From contig JBBIIT010000014.1 of assembly GCA_037446355.1 (NCBI GenBank), positions 1 to 64,000 of the forward strand: a DNA stretch of 64,000 nt. The letters run 5' to 3'. The position numbers and the translations under genes were made by a program. The notes under the pieces are model-generated. The model was not told the origin of the DNA. It was given only the letters and a program-made list of their open reading frames with translations, and did no database searches. The stretch is from Roseiarcus sp037446355 (GTDB lineage Bacteria > Pseudomonadota > Alphaproteobacteria > Rhizobiales > Beijerinckiaceae). How positions within the stretch are numbered: position 1 is the first letter of the stretch; the number at the start of each line of letters is the position of its first letter. Below are positions 35,409 through 44,552 of the stretch, one piece after another.

Positions 35409-37052
35409 TCAGTTCCCGCCTTCCAGCAGCCTTCGCGCGATCACCTGCGCCTGAATCTCCGCCGCGCCCTCGAAGATGTTGAGAATGCGGGCGTCGCACA
35501 GCACGCGGGAGACTGGATATTCGAGCGCAAAACCGTTGCCTCCGTGAATTTGCAGGGCGTTGTCCGCCGCCGCCCAGGCGACGCGCGCGCCCAGAAGCTT
35601 CGCCATGCCGGCTTCCAGATCGCAGCGTCTTCCCTCGTCCTTGGCGCGACCCGCGAAATAAGTGATCTGGCGGGCGACGTGGATCTCCACCGCCATCATC
35701 GCCAGCTTGTCAGCGACACGGGGGAAGTTGACGAGCGCCTTGCCGAATTGCACACGCTCCTTGGCGTAGCGCAGGCCGAGTTCGAACGCGCTCTGGGCGA
35801 CGCCGACCGCGCGCGCGGCGGTCTGGATGCGCGCGCTCTCGAACGTCTCCATCAGTTGCTTGAAGCCCTGGCCCTCGACGCCGCCGAGGAGTTGGCTAGC
35901 GGGAACCTCGAAATCGTCGAACGCGATCTCGTATTCTTTCATGCCGCGATAGCCGAGCACCTCGATCTCGCCGCCCGACATGCCCTTGGCGGGGAAAGGG
36001 TCCGCGTCGTTGCCGCGCGGCTTTTCCGCCAGGAACATCGACAAGCCCTTGTAGCCCGGCTCGTTCGGATCGGTGCGGGTCAGCAACGTCATCAGATCGG
36101 CGCGGACCGGGTGGGTGATCCAGGTCTTGTTGCCTTTGACCCTGTAAACGTCGCCCTCGCGGGTGGCGCGGGTGCGCAAGCTCGCGAGGTCGGAGCCGGT
36201 GTTGGGCTCGGTGAATACGGCGGTCGGCAGGATCTCGCCACTGGCGATCTTGGGCAGGTAATGGTCCTTCTGGGCCTGCGTGCCGCCGACCAGGATCAGT
36301 TCGGCGGCGATTTCCGAGCGCGTGCCGAGCGAGCCGACGCCGATATAGCCGCGCGACAGCTCCTCCGAGACGACGCACATCGCCACTTTGCCGAGTCCCA
36401 TGCCGCCGTAGCTCTCGGGGATCGTCAGGCCGAATACTCCCATGTCCGAGAGGCCTTTGATGACTTCGAGTGGGATATAGGAATTGGTCCGGTGCCACGC
36501 TTGCGCGTTAGGCACGACCTCGGCGTCGGAAAACCGGCGCATTTCGGCTCGGATCGCCTCGAAAGTCTCATCGAGGCCGGGATCGCCGATCGCGCCCTCG
36601 TGGGCCTCGGCGATGCGCTGGCCGAGCTTGGCCCGGTTGGCGACCGTGTTGCCGCTGGCGATAAGTTCCGCGACCGCGCCGCCGCGCAGCGGCGCGACCT
36701 CGGCGGCGTCGAGCCCGAAATCGCCAAGCCGCACGATCTCGCCCTGGTTCATCGGGATGCCGCCGAACATTTGCGCGAGATATTCGCCAAGGCCGATGCG
36801 GGTCAGCAGTTCCTCGGTCTCGCCGAACCGGCTCTCCTCGCTCATCCGCTTGGCGTAGCCGGCCATTTCCTTGATCGCCTCGACATAGGTCGCGAGCCAG
36901 GCGAGGCCATGCGCGGCGTGTTGTTCCGCCTCGATTTTCGCCGCGCTGAGGCGTCCATTGTCGCTGAGACGTTGGCGAAGCGAGGCGCTGGCGCGCGCGA
37001 GCAAGGTTTCGGCGGCGTGCTGGGCGTCGAGGGCGAGGGCGTCGAGGGTCAA
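35409..37052 (-). CDS. mcd: Methylsuccinyl-CoA dehydrogenase-type acyl-CoA dehydrogenase
   Basis: 547 residues. The C-terminal ~400 residues are a normal acyl-CoA dehydrogenase (FGLTIPESYGGMG, TEPNTGSDLASLRTRA, WITHPVRADLM, the Glu region IHGGNGFALEYPVSRVLCDARI). The N-terminal ~150 residues (AAHGLAWLATYVEAIKEM, FGETEELLTRIGLGEYLAQMFGGIPMNQGEIVR) are the extension that marks the Mcd clade, which oxidises (2S)-methylsuccinyl-CoA to mesaconyl-CoA in the ethylmalonyl-CoA pathway. That pathway regenerates glyoxylate in serine-cycle methylotrophs lacking isocitrate lyase. TTG start, with GGAGA upstream. Other pathway genes are not in this window. Confidence 0.85.
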   Translation of the reverse strand: MTLDALALDAQHAAETLLARASASLRQRLSDNGRLSAAKIEAEQHAAHGLAWLATYVEAIKEMAGYAKRMSEESRFGETEELLTRIGLGEYLAQMFGGIPMNQGEIVRLGDFGLDAAEVAPLRGGAVAELIASGNTVANRAKLGQRIAEAHEGAIGDPGLDETFEAIRAEMRRFSDAEVVPNAQAWHRTNSYIPLEVIKGLSDMGVFGLTIPESYGGMGLGKVAMCVVSEELSRGYIGVGSLGTRSEIAAELILVGGTQAQKDHYLPKIASGEILPTAVFTEPNTGSDLASLRTRATREGDVYRVKGNKTWITHPVRADLMTLLTRTDPNEPGYKGLSMFLAEKPRGNDADPFPAKGMSGGEIEVLGYRGMKEYEIAFDDFEVPASQLLGGVEGQGFKQLMETFESARIQTAARAVGVAQSAFELGLRYAKERVQFGKALVNFPRVADKLAMMAVEIHVARQITYFAGRAKDEGRRCDLEAGMAKLLGARVAWAAADNALQIHGGNGFALEYPVSRVLCDARILNIFEGAAEIQAQVIARRLLEGGN

Positions 37053-37186
37053 GAGGCGGTCTCCGCAGGCGATTGCTGCAACGCACCATGCTTGGACCGC
37101 GCGCCCGACGCAATGCCCATTTAGGCGAGGGATAGGCGAACGCCGCGCCAGGGGTTGGCTTTGCCCCCATTCCCACGATAGTTCGT

Positions 37187-38020
37187 ATGATGCGAAGATC
37201 GTCGCTCATTCTTTTCGACGCCGTCGGCGGCTTCCTCGCGGATGATGGCTGGGCGATTTCGAGCCACATCGCCCTCGCCGGGCTGATGTCGCTGTTTCCG
37301 TTCCTGATTTTCGTCACCGCGCTCGCCGGCTTCTTCGGCTCGCAAGACCTCGCGGACGAGGCGGCGCGGCTGATCTTCGGGGCCTGGCCGGAGGCGGTCG
37401 CCAAGCCGATCGCCGCCGAGGTGCATAATGTGCTCACCGCCCCGCGCGGCGGGCTTCTCACCCTCGGCGCGGTGTTGGCTCTGTGGTTCTCCACCAGCGC
37501 CATCGAGGCGCTGCGCACTGGCCTCAATCGCGCCTATGATGTCGAAGAGACGCGGCCCTGGTGGCGGCTGAGGTTGCAATCCCTCGCCTTCGTCGCGGTG
37601 GGCTCGCTGGCGCTGTTGGCGCTCGCGTTTCTCGTTGTGCTGGGGCCGCTGCTCTGGGCGGAGGCGCTCGCCTATGCGCCCGCTCTGGCGCCATTGAACA
37701 ACCTCGTGACTTTCACGCGCCTTGGCGTCGCCTCGCTCGCGCTGCTGGTGGCGCTGACGATCGCGCATCGCTGGCTGCCGGCGACGGCGCCGCGATTTCG
37801 AGATCTGGCGCCGGGGGTCATCCTGACCTTCGCCGGCAGTTTCGGCTTCGGCCAGGCGTTCGGCGTTTATCTCGTCGAATTCGCGCGCAACTATTTCTCG
37901 ACCTATGCGGGCCTGGGCTCGGTGATGATCGCGCTGGTGTTTCTTTACTGGATCGCGGCGATCTTTGTGTTCGGCGGCGAACTCAACGCGGCGATCCTGC
38001 ACGCTCGCGCGCGACGCTGA
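37187..38020 (+). CDS. YihY/UPF0761 family membrane protein
   Basis: 277 residues with six predicted helices, beginning DDGWAISSHIALAGLMSLFPFLIFVTALAGFFG and ending YAGLGSVMIALVFLYWIAAIFVFGGELNAAIL, both diagnostic for the YihY/BrkB family. The family was once called RNase BN by mistake; its real function is not settled. Its last 38 bp overlap, on the opposite strand, the end of the neighbouring methyltransferase gene once the artificial gap is closed. Confidence 0.9.
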   Translation: MMRRSSLILFDAVGGFLADDGWAISSHIALAGLMSLFPFLIFVTALAGFFGSQDLADEAARLIFGAWPEAVAKPIAAEVHNVLTAPRGGLLTLGAVLALWFSTSAIEALRTGLNRAYDVEETRPWWRLRLQSLAFVAVGSLALLALAFLVVLGPLLWAEALAYAPALAPLNNLVTFTRLGVASLALLVALTIAHRWLPATAPRFRDLAPGVILTFAGSFGFGQAFGVYLVEFARNYFSTYAGLGSVMIALVFLYWIAAIFVFGGELNAAILHARARR

Positions 38021-38060
38021 GCGCGCCCGCCCAGCCCGAAACCTCGGCGCCCGCTTCGCG
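38006..38060. repeat. 55-bp sequence repeated across the N gap (left copy)
   Basis: Exactly identical to 38161-38215 on the other side of the gap; contains the last codons of the yihY-like gene. Same pattern and length as at 30.3 kb, pointing to an assembler k-mer overlap. Confidence 0.9.
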
Positions 38061-38160
38061 NNNNNNNNNNNNNNNNNNNNNNNNNNNNNNNNNNNNNNNN
38101 NNNNNNNNNNNNNNNNNNNNNNNNNNNNNNNNNNNNNNNNNNNNNNNNNNNNNNNNNNNN
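38061..38160. other. Assembly gap (100 N), probably artificial
   Basis: Both flanks carry the same 55-mer. Merging the copies restores a continuous sequence in which the minus-strand methyltransferase frame reaches a stop codon, supporting the view that nothing is missing. Confidence 0.85.
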
Positions 38161-38215
38161 CGCGCGCGACGCTGAGCGCGCCCGCCCAGCCCGAAACCTC
38201 GGCGCCCGCTTCGCG
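38161..38215. repeat. 55-bp sequence repeated across the N gap (right copy)
   Basis: Identical to 38006-38060. It lies within the 3' part of the minus-strand methyltransferase gene. Confidence 0.9.
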
Positions 38216-39073
38216 CCGGCTCGAAGTGGCGACGAGGCGCGTCATCGGCAACCCCGCCTCGCGCGCTTCGCGCTCGAGATAGGCGCGCGAATGGGAAAAA
38301 CGCATCGTCGCGTTGAGCCTGAAGTCCTCGTGTTCGCTGGCTTCGGCGGTGAAGACGAACCAGCCGTCCGCCGCCAAAGCGCGCCGCGCCGCCGCGAAGA
38401 TGGGCGCGAGGTCGCCGAAATAAACCAGGGCGTCCGCGGCGACGATCAAGTCGTATTCGCCCTCGCGCGCCGCGCGAAGCATCGTCAGCGCATCGCCGAC
38501 GACGAGGCGATCGTAGAGCCCCAACGACTTCGCGCGCGCGATCATGCCTTCGGAAAGATCGACGCCGTCGAGTTTCGCGACGCGGCCGGCGAGCGCGACG
38601 GCGGCAAGGCCGGTGCCGCAGCCAATATCAAGGCCGTGAGCGAAGCGTCGGCCTGGCGCGACGGCTTCGAGCGTCCCGGCGATAAGTCCCGGGCCACGAT
38701 AGGCGAGGGCGCCGGTCAGATGCGCGTCGAAGCGCGGCGCATATTGGTCGAAGAGGCGCGCCACATAGGCGGGCGGCAACCCGCTCGCCGCACTCCCGCC
38801 GAGCAGCGCCAGACGCGCCGAGGCGCCGAGCGCGTCGCCGGGGTCGAGCCGCAACGCCGCGCCGAACGCGTCGCGCGCGGGCTGGGTCTGGCCGAGTTTC
38901 TCACGGGCCTCGCCAAGCGCGAACCAGGCGGCGGCCCATTCCGGCGCTCGCTCCAAAGTCTGCTCAAGCACCTCCGCCGCCGCGGCCCAATCGCCCTCGC
39001 GCCCGGCGGCCTCGGCATACGCGAAGCGGCGCTGCGCGATGGGGTCGTCCGAGGCGAGCGGATCGGGGGGCAT
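38161..39073 (-). CDS. TPR-containing class I methyltransferase (3' end across artificial gap)
   Basis: N-terminal TPR-like helices (AAAAEVLEQTLERAPEWAAAW, residues ~25-80), then a methyltransferase domain with motif I LDIGCGTGLAAVAL near residue 150, GVDLSEGMIARA and YDLIVAADALVYFGDL, and a late VFTAEAS. The substrate is unknown; the TPR part suggests a protein partner. The frame enters the N gap. If the 55-bp flanks are merged it continues for seven codons (ERAGSPR) to TGA at 37983-37985, giving 311 residues and a convergent overlap with the yihY-like gene. Confidence 0.8.
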
Positions 39074-39570
39074 GGGCCGGAGGGTTCAAGTGTGCGGCGA
39101 AGCGCCCCTTGTCGCATGGGGATCGCGCGGCGTCACGCCAGCGTCGAACGTCGCAACTTTGAAGCAAGAGAATGGGTTAACAGTGATAGGCGGATATTTC
39201 CGCGATTCTCATCTCGGGCAAAATTCAGGTCCACACAGCGGATTTCTCGATTCATGCGTCGACACTTATGCCCGCCCCGACTTCGCCGCGCCCGCGCCAA
39301 AGCCAACCTTCATATTTCGCCCGCTTGGCCTCGCCATCGCCGCTAATCGGCGCGGCTTCGCGATGAAGGTTGATTTTCGCGCTCCGTTCTGCGATTCTGC
39401 AAATATGCGAACGCGGTCGACGATCCGACTTACGACGTCCCAACTTAGCCGCCCGGCGCTCTGAGCGCGCCGGGACGCCTTCGTTCGATTTCGCAATTCC
39501 CCGTTTTTGAGACTTCGGAGCGCCGCCGCCTTTTCGGGCCGCCGCCGCCGCAACGCTACAAAGGTCCGCC
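39074..39570. other. Intergenic region upstream of leuA
   Basis: About 500 bp between the divergent methyltransferase and leuA genes. It has A/T-richer patches near 39160-39260 and 39370-39410, and close to leuA a hairpin plus a possible 19-codon leader frame. No convincing gene, tRNA or mobile element is seen. Confidence 0.5.
39405..39474 (+). promoter_or_regulatory. Possible leuA leader peptide and hairpin
   Basis: A 19-codon frame (39405-39464) contains three Leu codons (two CTT, one CTC, the last just before TGA). The hairpin CCCGGCGC/GCGCCGGG (39452-39459 and 39467-39474) has the stop codon in its loop, about 100 bp before leuA. This resembles a transcription-attenuation leader, but there is no good Shine-Dalgarno and no T run after the hairpin, so support is weak. 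Confidence 0.2.
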
Positions 39571-41244
39571 ATGACGAACATGCCCGTCGCCAAATACCGC
39601 GCCTATGCGCCGATCGTTCTGCCCGATCGGCAATGGCCGTCCAAAACCATCGCCAAGGCGCCGATCTGGTGCTCCGTCGATCTTCGCGACGGCAATCAGG
39701 CGCTGATCGAGCCGATGGGCGTCGAGCGCAAGAATCGCATGTTCGACATGCTGCTGCGGATGGGCTTCAAGGAGATCGAGGTTGGCTTCCCCTCGGCCTC
39801 GCAGACCGACTACGACTTCGTGCGTTCGATCATCGAGGGCGGCAAGGTTCCCGACGGCGTGGCGATCCAGGTCTTGACCCAGTGCCGGCCGGAACTGATC
39901 GAGCGCACCTTTGAGGCCGTCAAAGGGGCGAAGAAGGTCATCCTGCACTTCTACAATTCGACCTCGACGCTACAACGTGAGGTCGTGTTCCGCGCCGACC
40001 AGAAGGGCGTCACCGACATCGCTGTCGCCGCCGCCAGGCAGATCAAGGCGCTGGCGGAAAAGGCGCCGGAGACCGAATTCGTGTTCGAATATTCGCCCGA
40101 GAGCTTCACCGGCACCGAACTTGAATTCGCACTGGAGATTTGCGAGGCGGTCAAGGCGGTGATCAAGCCGACCAGGGAAAATCCGCTGATCCTCAACCTG
40201 CCGGCGACGGTGGAAATGGCCACGCCGAACACCTACGCGGACCAGTTCGAGTGGTTCGGCCGGCATATCTCCAACCGCGAGACGGTGCTGCTCTCCGTGC
40301 ATCCGCACAACGACCGCGGCACGGCGGTCGCGGCAGCCGAGCTAGCCCTGATGGCGGGCGCGGACCGGGTCGAGGGCACTTTGTTCGGCAACGGTGAGCG
40401 CACCGGCAACGTCGACATCATCACGATGGCGCTCAATCTGTTCACCCAAGGGGTCGATCCCGAACTCGACCTGCACGACGTCAACGCAATCCGGGAAGTC
40501 GCCGAGCATTGTACGCAACTGCCGGTGCATCAACGCCACCCTTACGTCGGCGAACTCGTTTACACCGCCTTTTCCGGCTCGCATCAGGATGCGATCAAGA
40601 AGGGCTTCGAGGCGCTGGAGAAGCGCAACGATCCGCTGTTCCTGGTGCCGTATCTGCCGATCGACCCGAAAGACGTCGGGCGCGACTACGAGGCGGTGAT
40701 CCGTATCAACAGCCAGTCCGGCAAGGGCGGTCTCGCGTATATCCTGAAGGCGGATCACGGCCTCGATCTGCCGCGCACGCTGCAAGTCGAGTTCTCCAAG
40801 ATCGCCCAGGCCAGGATGGACCGCGACGGCAAGGAGATGACCTCGGACGACATCTGGGACTTGTTCCAACGCACCTACTTTCTCGCCGACGCGCCGATGA
40901 CGCTGGTCAAGCAGCAACTCGCGCCGACCGGGCCCGAGCAGCGCGAGTTGATCGCGAAGCTGCGCAAGGCCGATGGATCGTTCCTGACACTCGAAGGCGA
41001 GGGCAACGGCCCGATCGACGCCTTCGTCGATGCGTTGAAGAAGGGCTTCGGGGTGGAATTTTCGTTCCTCGATTACCATGAGCACGCGGTCGGCCGCGGC
41101 GCCAACGCGACGGCGGCAAGCTACGTCGAGATTCAGGACGCCAAGGGACGCATGATCCACGGCGTCGGCATCGATCCGAATATCGTCACGGCGTCGCTGA
41201 AGGCGACGCTGAGCGCGGTGCAAAGACTGATGGCGGGGGGCTAG
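39571..41244 (+). CDS. leuA: 2-isopropylmalate synthase
   Basis: 557 residues, the LeuA type 2 length. Catalytic HMGL-like barrel: VDLRDGNQALIEPMG near residue 37, metal-binding HPHNDRGTAVAAAELALMAGADRVEGTLFGNGERTGNVD near 250; then a linker and the C-terminal allosteric domain (from about residue 425) for leucine feedback. It condenses acetyl-CoA and 2-oxoisovalerate in the first step of leucine synthesis. Convergent with zapA, 15 bp apart. Confidence 0.93.
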   Translation: MTNMPVAKYRAYAPIVLPDRQWPSKTIAKAPIWCSVDLRDGNQALIEPMGVERKNRMFDMLLRMGFKEIEVGFPSASQTDYDFVRSIIEGGKVPDGVAIQVLTQCRPELIERTFEAVKGAKKVILHFYNSTSTLQREVVFRADQKGVTDIAVAAARQIKALAEKAPETEFVFEYSPESFTGTELEFALEICEAVKAVIKPTRENPLILNLPATVEMATPNTYADQFEWFGRHISNRETVLLSVHPHNDRGTAVAAAELALMAGADRVEGTLFGNGERTGNVDIITMALNLFTQGVDPELDLHDVNAIREVAEHCTQLPVHQRHPYVGELVYTAFSGSHQDAIKKGFEALEKRNDPLFLVPYLPIDPKDVGRDYEAVIRINSQSGKGGLAYILKADHGLDLPRTLQVEFSKIAQARMDRDGKEMTSDDIWDLFQRTYFLADAPMTLVKQQLAPTGPEQRELIAKLRKADGSFLTLEGEGNGPIDAFVDALKKGFGVEFSFLDYHEHAVGRGANATAASYVEIQDAKGRMIHGVGIDPNIVTASLKATLSAVQRLMAGG

Positions 41245-41259
41245 GGGCGCCGGCGTCTC

Positions 41260-41628
41260 CTACCCGCCTGCGGCTCCCGCGAGCGAGGCGGCTAGCCCCT
41301 CCACGCGCAGGCTCAAGTCCTGCATCGCCTGGGCGAGGGCCTCGGCGCGGGTTTCGGCGGCGCGGCGGGCTTCTTGTTCGCGTTCGAGAGTATCGGCGGA
41401 CGCGCGCCTTGCCGCCTCGACTGTGCGGCGCAGTTCGCCGGCCTCGTCGGCCATGGTCAGCGCTGCCATGACGGTCAGCCGCTGGTCGCCGATCTCGCCG
41501 AAGGCCGTACGCATTTCCGCGATCTTGCGGTCCAGGGTCGCCGCCAGCGCCTCCAGATGCGACTCCTCGCCGGGATTGCAGGCGAGGCGGTAGGCGCGCC
41601 CGCCGATGTTCACGCTGAGCTGCGCCAT
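41260..41628 (-). CDS. zapA: Cell division protein ZapA
   Basis: 122 residues. N-terminal ZapA domain (MAQLSVNIGGRAYRLACNPGEESHLEALAATLDRKIAEM, then GDQRLTVMAALTMADE) followed by a coiled coil (EREQEARRAAETRAEALAQAMQDL). It stabilises the FtsZ ring. AGGACTGAG precedes the ATG, which lies 1 nt after the stop of the DUF4164 gene; the two are coupled, as usual in alphaproteobacteria. Confidence 0.9.
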   Translation of the reverse strand: MAQLSVNIGGRAYRLACNPGEESHLEALAATLDRKIAEMRTAFGEIGDQRLTVMAALTMADEAGELRRTVEAARRASADTLEREQEARRAAETRAEALAQAMQDLSLRVEGLAASLAGAAGG

Positions 41629-41629
41629 C

Positions 41630-41917
41630 TCAGTCCTCCGCCGCGTCGGCGCTGTGCAGCCACGCCTCGATCGCCGCGCCGGCCCGCGCGATGCGCTCGG
41701 CCGCCGCTCCATTTGCGCTCTCGAGCGCGCGGGAGCGATGTAGCGCGCCGTCAAGCTCGACCGCGAGGCGGGCGCGATCGTCCTGCATGATGGCGAATTC
41801 CTCGTCGGCGTCGGCGCGGCGGGCGTCCTGCAACAGTCGACGCTCCACCGCCGCCTCCAGCATGTCGATCGCGGCCCGCAGGCGTTTTAGGGACGGCTCC
41901 GAGGGATCAGCGCCCAT
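41630..41917 (-). CDS. DUF4164 coiled-coil protein
   Basis: 95 residues, almost entirely helical with heptad-like spacing (LKRLRAAIDMLEAAVERRLL, DDRARLAVELDGALHRSRALE). It matches the small DUF4164 proteins encoded just before zapA in Hyphomicrobiales. The location suggests a cell-division role alongside ZapA, but none is established. Confidence 0.8.
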   Translation of the reverse strand: MGADPSEPSLKRLRAAIDMLEAAVERRLLQDARRADADEEFAIMQDDRARLAVELDGALHRSRALESANGAAAERIARAGAAIEAWLHSADAAED

Positions 41918-42131
41918 GTCAATCCATCCGTTGCGAGCTATTGTTTACGCGATACTTGAAATGGCAGTCAACGCGTTATCCCCTGCCAAATCGAGGCGCC
42001 TGCGCTATCTCGCCGCAGGGCGGCGCGGCACGTTCCTGACTGGACTTTAGTCGAACGATGAAGGAAAAGGCCCGCTCACGCTAAAAGAGCCGACCGCTTT
42101 TGCCGGCCGTCGGGGCAACGAGGAGGATGAC

Positions 42132-43142
42132 ATGGCGGTACGGGTGGCGATCAACGGTTTCGGGCGCATCGGTCGCAATGTTTTGCGCGCCATTGTGGAA
42201 TCCGGACGCAAGGACATAGAGGTGGTCGCGATCAACGACCTCGGCCCGGTCGAGACCAATGCCCATCTCCTGCGCTTCGATAGCGTCCATGGCCGCTTCC
42301 CGCATGCGGTGACTGTCGAGGGGGACTCGATCAGCGTCGGCGGCGGCGGCAAGATCAAAGTTACGGCGATCAAGGATCCGACGCAGCTTCCGCACCGCGA
42401 TCTCGGCGTCGACATCGCGCTCGAATGCACCGGCATCTTCACCGCTCGCGACAAAGCCGCGCTGCACCTTACCGCCGGCGCCAAGCGCGTGATCGTCTCG
42501 GCCCCGGCCGACGGCGCCGACCTCACGGTCGTCTTCGGGGTCAACCACGCCAAGCTGACGCGCGAGCATATCGTCGTCTCGAACGCTTCCTGCACCACCA
42601 ATTGCCTGGCGCCTGTGGCCAAGGTGCTCAACGACGCCATCGGCATCGACCACGGCTTCATGACGACGATCCATTCGTACACGGGCGACCAGCCCACGCT
42701 CGACACGATGCACAAGGATCTTTATCGCGCCCGCGCGGCGGCGCTGTCGATGATTCCGACCACGACCGGCGCGGCCAAGGCGGTCGGCCTGGTTCTTCCC
42801 GAACTGAAAGGCAAGCTCGACGGCTCGGCGATCCGCGTGCCGACGCCGAACGTCTCGGTCGTCGACTTCAAATTCGTCGCCAAGCGCGCGACGACGGTCT
42901 CCGAGATCAACGACTCGATCAAGGCCGCCGCCAACGGCGCGTTGAAAGGCATTCTCGGTTACACCGACAAGCCGAACGTCTCTTGCGACTTCAACCACGA
43001 CAGCCATTCCTCGGTCTTCCATCTCGATCAGACCAAGGTGATGGAAGGCTCGTTCGTTCGCGTGTTGTCCTGGTACGACAACGAATGGGGCTTCTCCAAC
43101 CGCATGGCCGACACTTCGGTCGCGATGGGCAAGCTGCTCTGA
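42132..43142 (+). CDS. gap: Glyceraldehyde-3-phosphate dehydrogenase
   Basis: 336 residues. NAD-binding INGFGRIGRNVLRA at the N terminus, the active-site Cys in SNASCTTNCLAP near residue 153, and SWYDNEWGFSNRMADT at the C terminus. GAGGAGG precedes the ATG. It interconverts glyceraldehyde-3-phosphate and 1,3-bisphosphoglycerate. First of gap-pgk-fba; transketolase, which often precedes gap in this group, is not here. Confidence 0.96.
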   Translation: MAVRVAINGFGRIGRNVLRAIVESGRKDIEVVAINDLGPVETNAHLLRFDSVHGRFPHAVTVEGDSISVGGGGKIKVTAIKDPTQLPHRDLGVDIALECTGIFTARDKAALHLTAGAKRVIVSAPADGADLTVVFGVNHAKLTREHIVVSNASCTTNCLAPVAKVLNDAIGIDHGFMTTIHSYTGDQPTLDTMHKDLYRARAAALSMIPTTTGAAKAVGLVLPELKGKLDGSAIRVPTPNVSVVDFKFVAKRATTVSEINDSIKAAANGALKGILGYTDKPNVSCDFNHDSHSSVFHLDQTKVMEGSFVRVLSWYDNEWGFSNRMADTSVAMGKLL

Positions 43143-43327
43143 GCGTTTGCGGCCCCGCCGGGGTCGCCGCATGGCCGCGCCGCCCGATGCGGCGGCGCGG
43201 GTCCGCGCCCGGCGAATTCAATTTCGTTGAAGGGGCGCTCAAATGAATCGAATTGACTTCCGAGCTCCGCGACAAGATTTTGCGCCGCGACGCGGCGCGG
43301 CCCCGCGCATGTGAAGGCGATACGAAC

Positions 43328-44527
43328 ATGACCTCCCAATTCCGTACCCTCGACTCCGCCGACCTCAAGGGCAAGCGCGTTCTGCTGCGCGTCGATCTCA
43401 ATGTTCCCATGGAGAATGGCAAAGTCAGCGACGCCACCCGCATCGAGCGTGTGCTGCCCACGATCCGCGAAATCACCGACAAGGGCGGCAAGGTCATCAT
43501 GCTCGCGCACTTCGGGCGTCCCAAGGGCGGTCCCGACGAAGCCAATTCGCTCAGACCGGTCGCCGCCGCGGTCAGCGAGCATCTTAAGCGCCCGGTTGGC
43601 TTCGCCGCCGACTGCATCGGCGAGACCGCCGCCAAGGCGATCACCGCGATGAAGGACGCAGACGTCCTGCTGCTCGAGAACACACGCTTTTACAAAGGCG
43701 AGGAAAAGAACGACCCGGCCTTCGTCGCCGAACTCGCCAAGCTCGGCGACGTCTATGTCAATGACGCGTTTTCGGCCGCGCACCGCGCCCATGCCTCGAC
43801 CGAAGGCGTCGCCCATAAGCTTCCCGCCTACGCCGGCCGGGCGATGCAGGCCGAACTCGACGCCCTGACGCTGGCGCTTGGCGCTCCCGTGCGCCCGGTC
43901 GCGGCGATCGTCGGCGGCGCCAAAGTCTCGAGCAAGCTCGAGCTGCTCGGCAACCTCGTCAAGAAGGTCGACACTCTCATTATCGGCGGCGGTATGGCCA
44001 ATACGTTCCTGTTCGCGCAAGGCAAGTCAGTCGGCAAATCGCTCTGCGAGAAGGATCTCGCCGACACCGCCCGGTCGATCCTCGCGACGGCGAAAGCGGC
44101 CAATTGCCGCATCCTGCTGCCGGTCGACGCCAACGCCGCCAAGGAATTCAAGGCTCACGCGCCGGCCCGCTTCGTCGATGTCGATCATATCGGTGAGGAC
44201 GAGATGATGCTCGATATCGGCCCGAAGTCGATCGTCGCCGTCGAGGCCGCGCTTGGCGAGACCAAGACCCTAGTGTGGAACGGCCCCTTTGGCGCCTTCG
44301 AGCTGCCGCCCTTCGATGCGGGCACCAGCCAGGTCGCCAAGACCGCCGCTTATCTGACCAAGGCCGGCAAGCTGAAGTCGGTGGCCGGCGGCGGCGACAC
44401 GGTCTCCGCGCTGAACGCGGCCGGAGTCGTGGAGCAATTTACCTATGTCTCGACTGCCGGCGGCGCATTCCTCGAATGGATGGAGGGCAAGGTTCTGCCC
44501 GGCGTCGAGGCGTTGCGCGCAAAATAA
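43328..44527 (+). CDS. pgk: Phosphoglycerate kinase
   Basis: 399 residues. Family motifs: KRVLLRVDLNVPMENG with substrate-binding Asp/Asn, MLAHFGRPKG, ENTRFYKGEEKND, the C-lobe GGAKVSSKLELLGNL, and the GGGDTVSALN nucleotide loop. ATG 43328 gives the usual start and lies 185 bp after gap, long enough for its own promoter. It works with the neighbouring gap and fba products in glycolysis/gluconeogenesis. Confidence 0.96.
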   Translation: MTSQFRTLDSADLKGKRVLLRVDLNVPMENGKVSDATRIERVLPTIREITDKGGKVIMLAHFGRPKGGPDEANSLRPVAAAVSEHLKRPVGFAADCIGETAAKAITAMKDADVLLLENTRFYKGEEKNDPAFVAELAKLGDVYVNDAFSAAHRAHASTEGVAHKLPAYAGRAMQAELDALTLALGAPVRPVAAIVGGAKVSSKLELLGNLVKKVDTLIIGGGMANTFLFAQGKSVGKSLCEKDLADTARSILATAKAANCRILLPVDANAAKEFKAHAPARFVDVDHIGEDEMMLDIGPKSIVAVEAALGETKTLVWNGPFGAFELPPFDAGTSQVAKTAAYLTKAGKLKSVAGGGDTVSALNAAGVVEQFTYVSTAGGAFLEWMEGKVLPGVEALRAK

Positions 44528-44552
44528 ATAACGATCAACGGAGGAAATCCAA

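Noticed and set aside
41918..42131. 6S RNA gene near zapA
   Set aside because: zapA is often near ssrS, but the flanks here (15 bp to leuA; ~215 bp to gap) show no long central-bubble hairpin that I can recognise.
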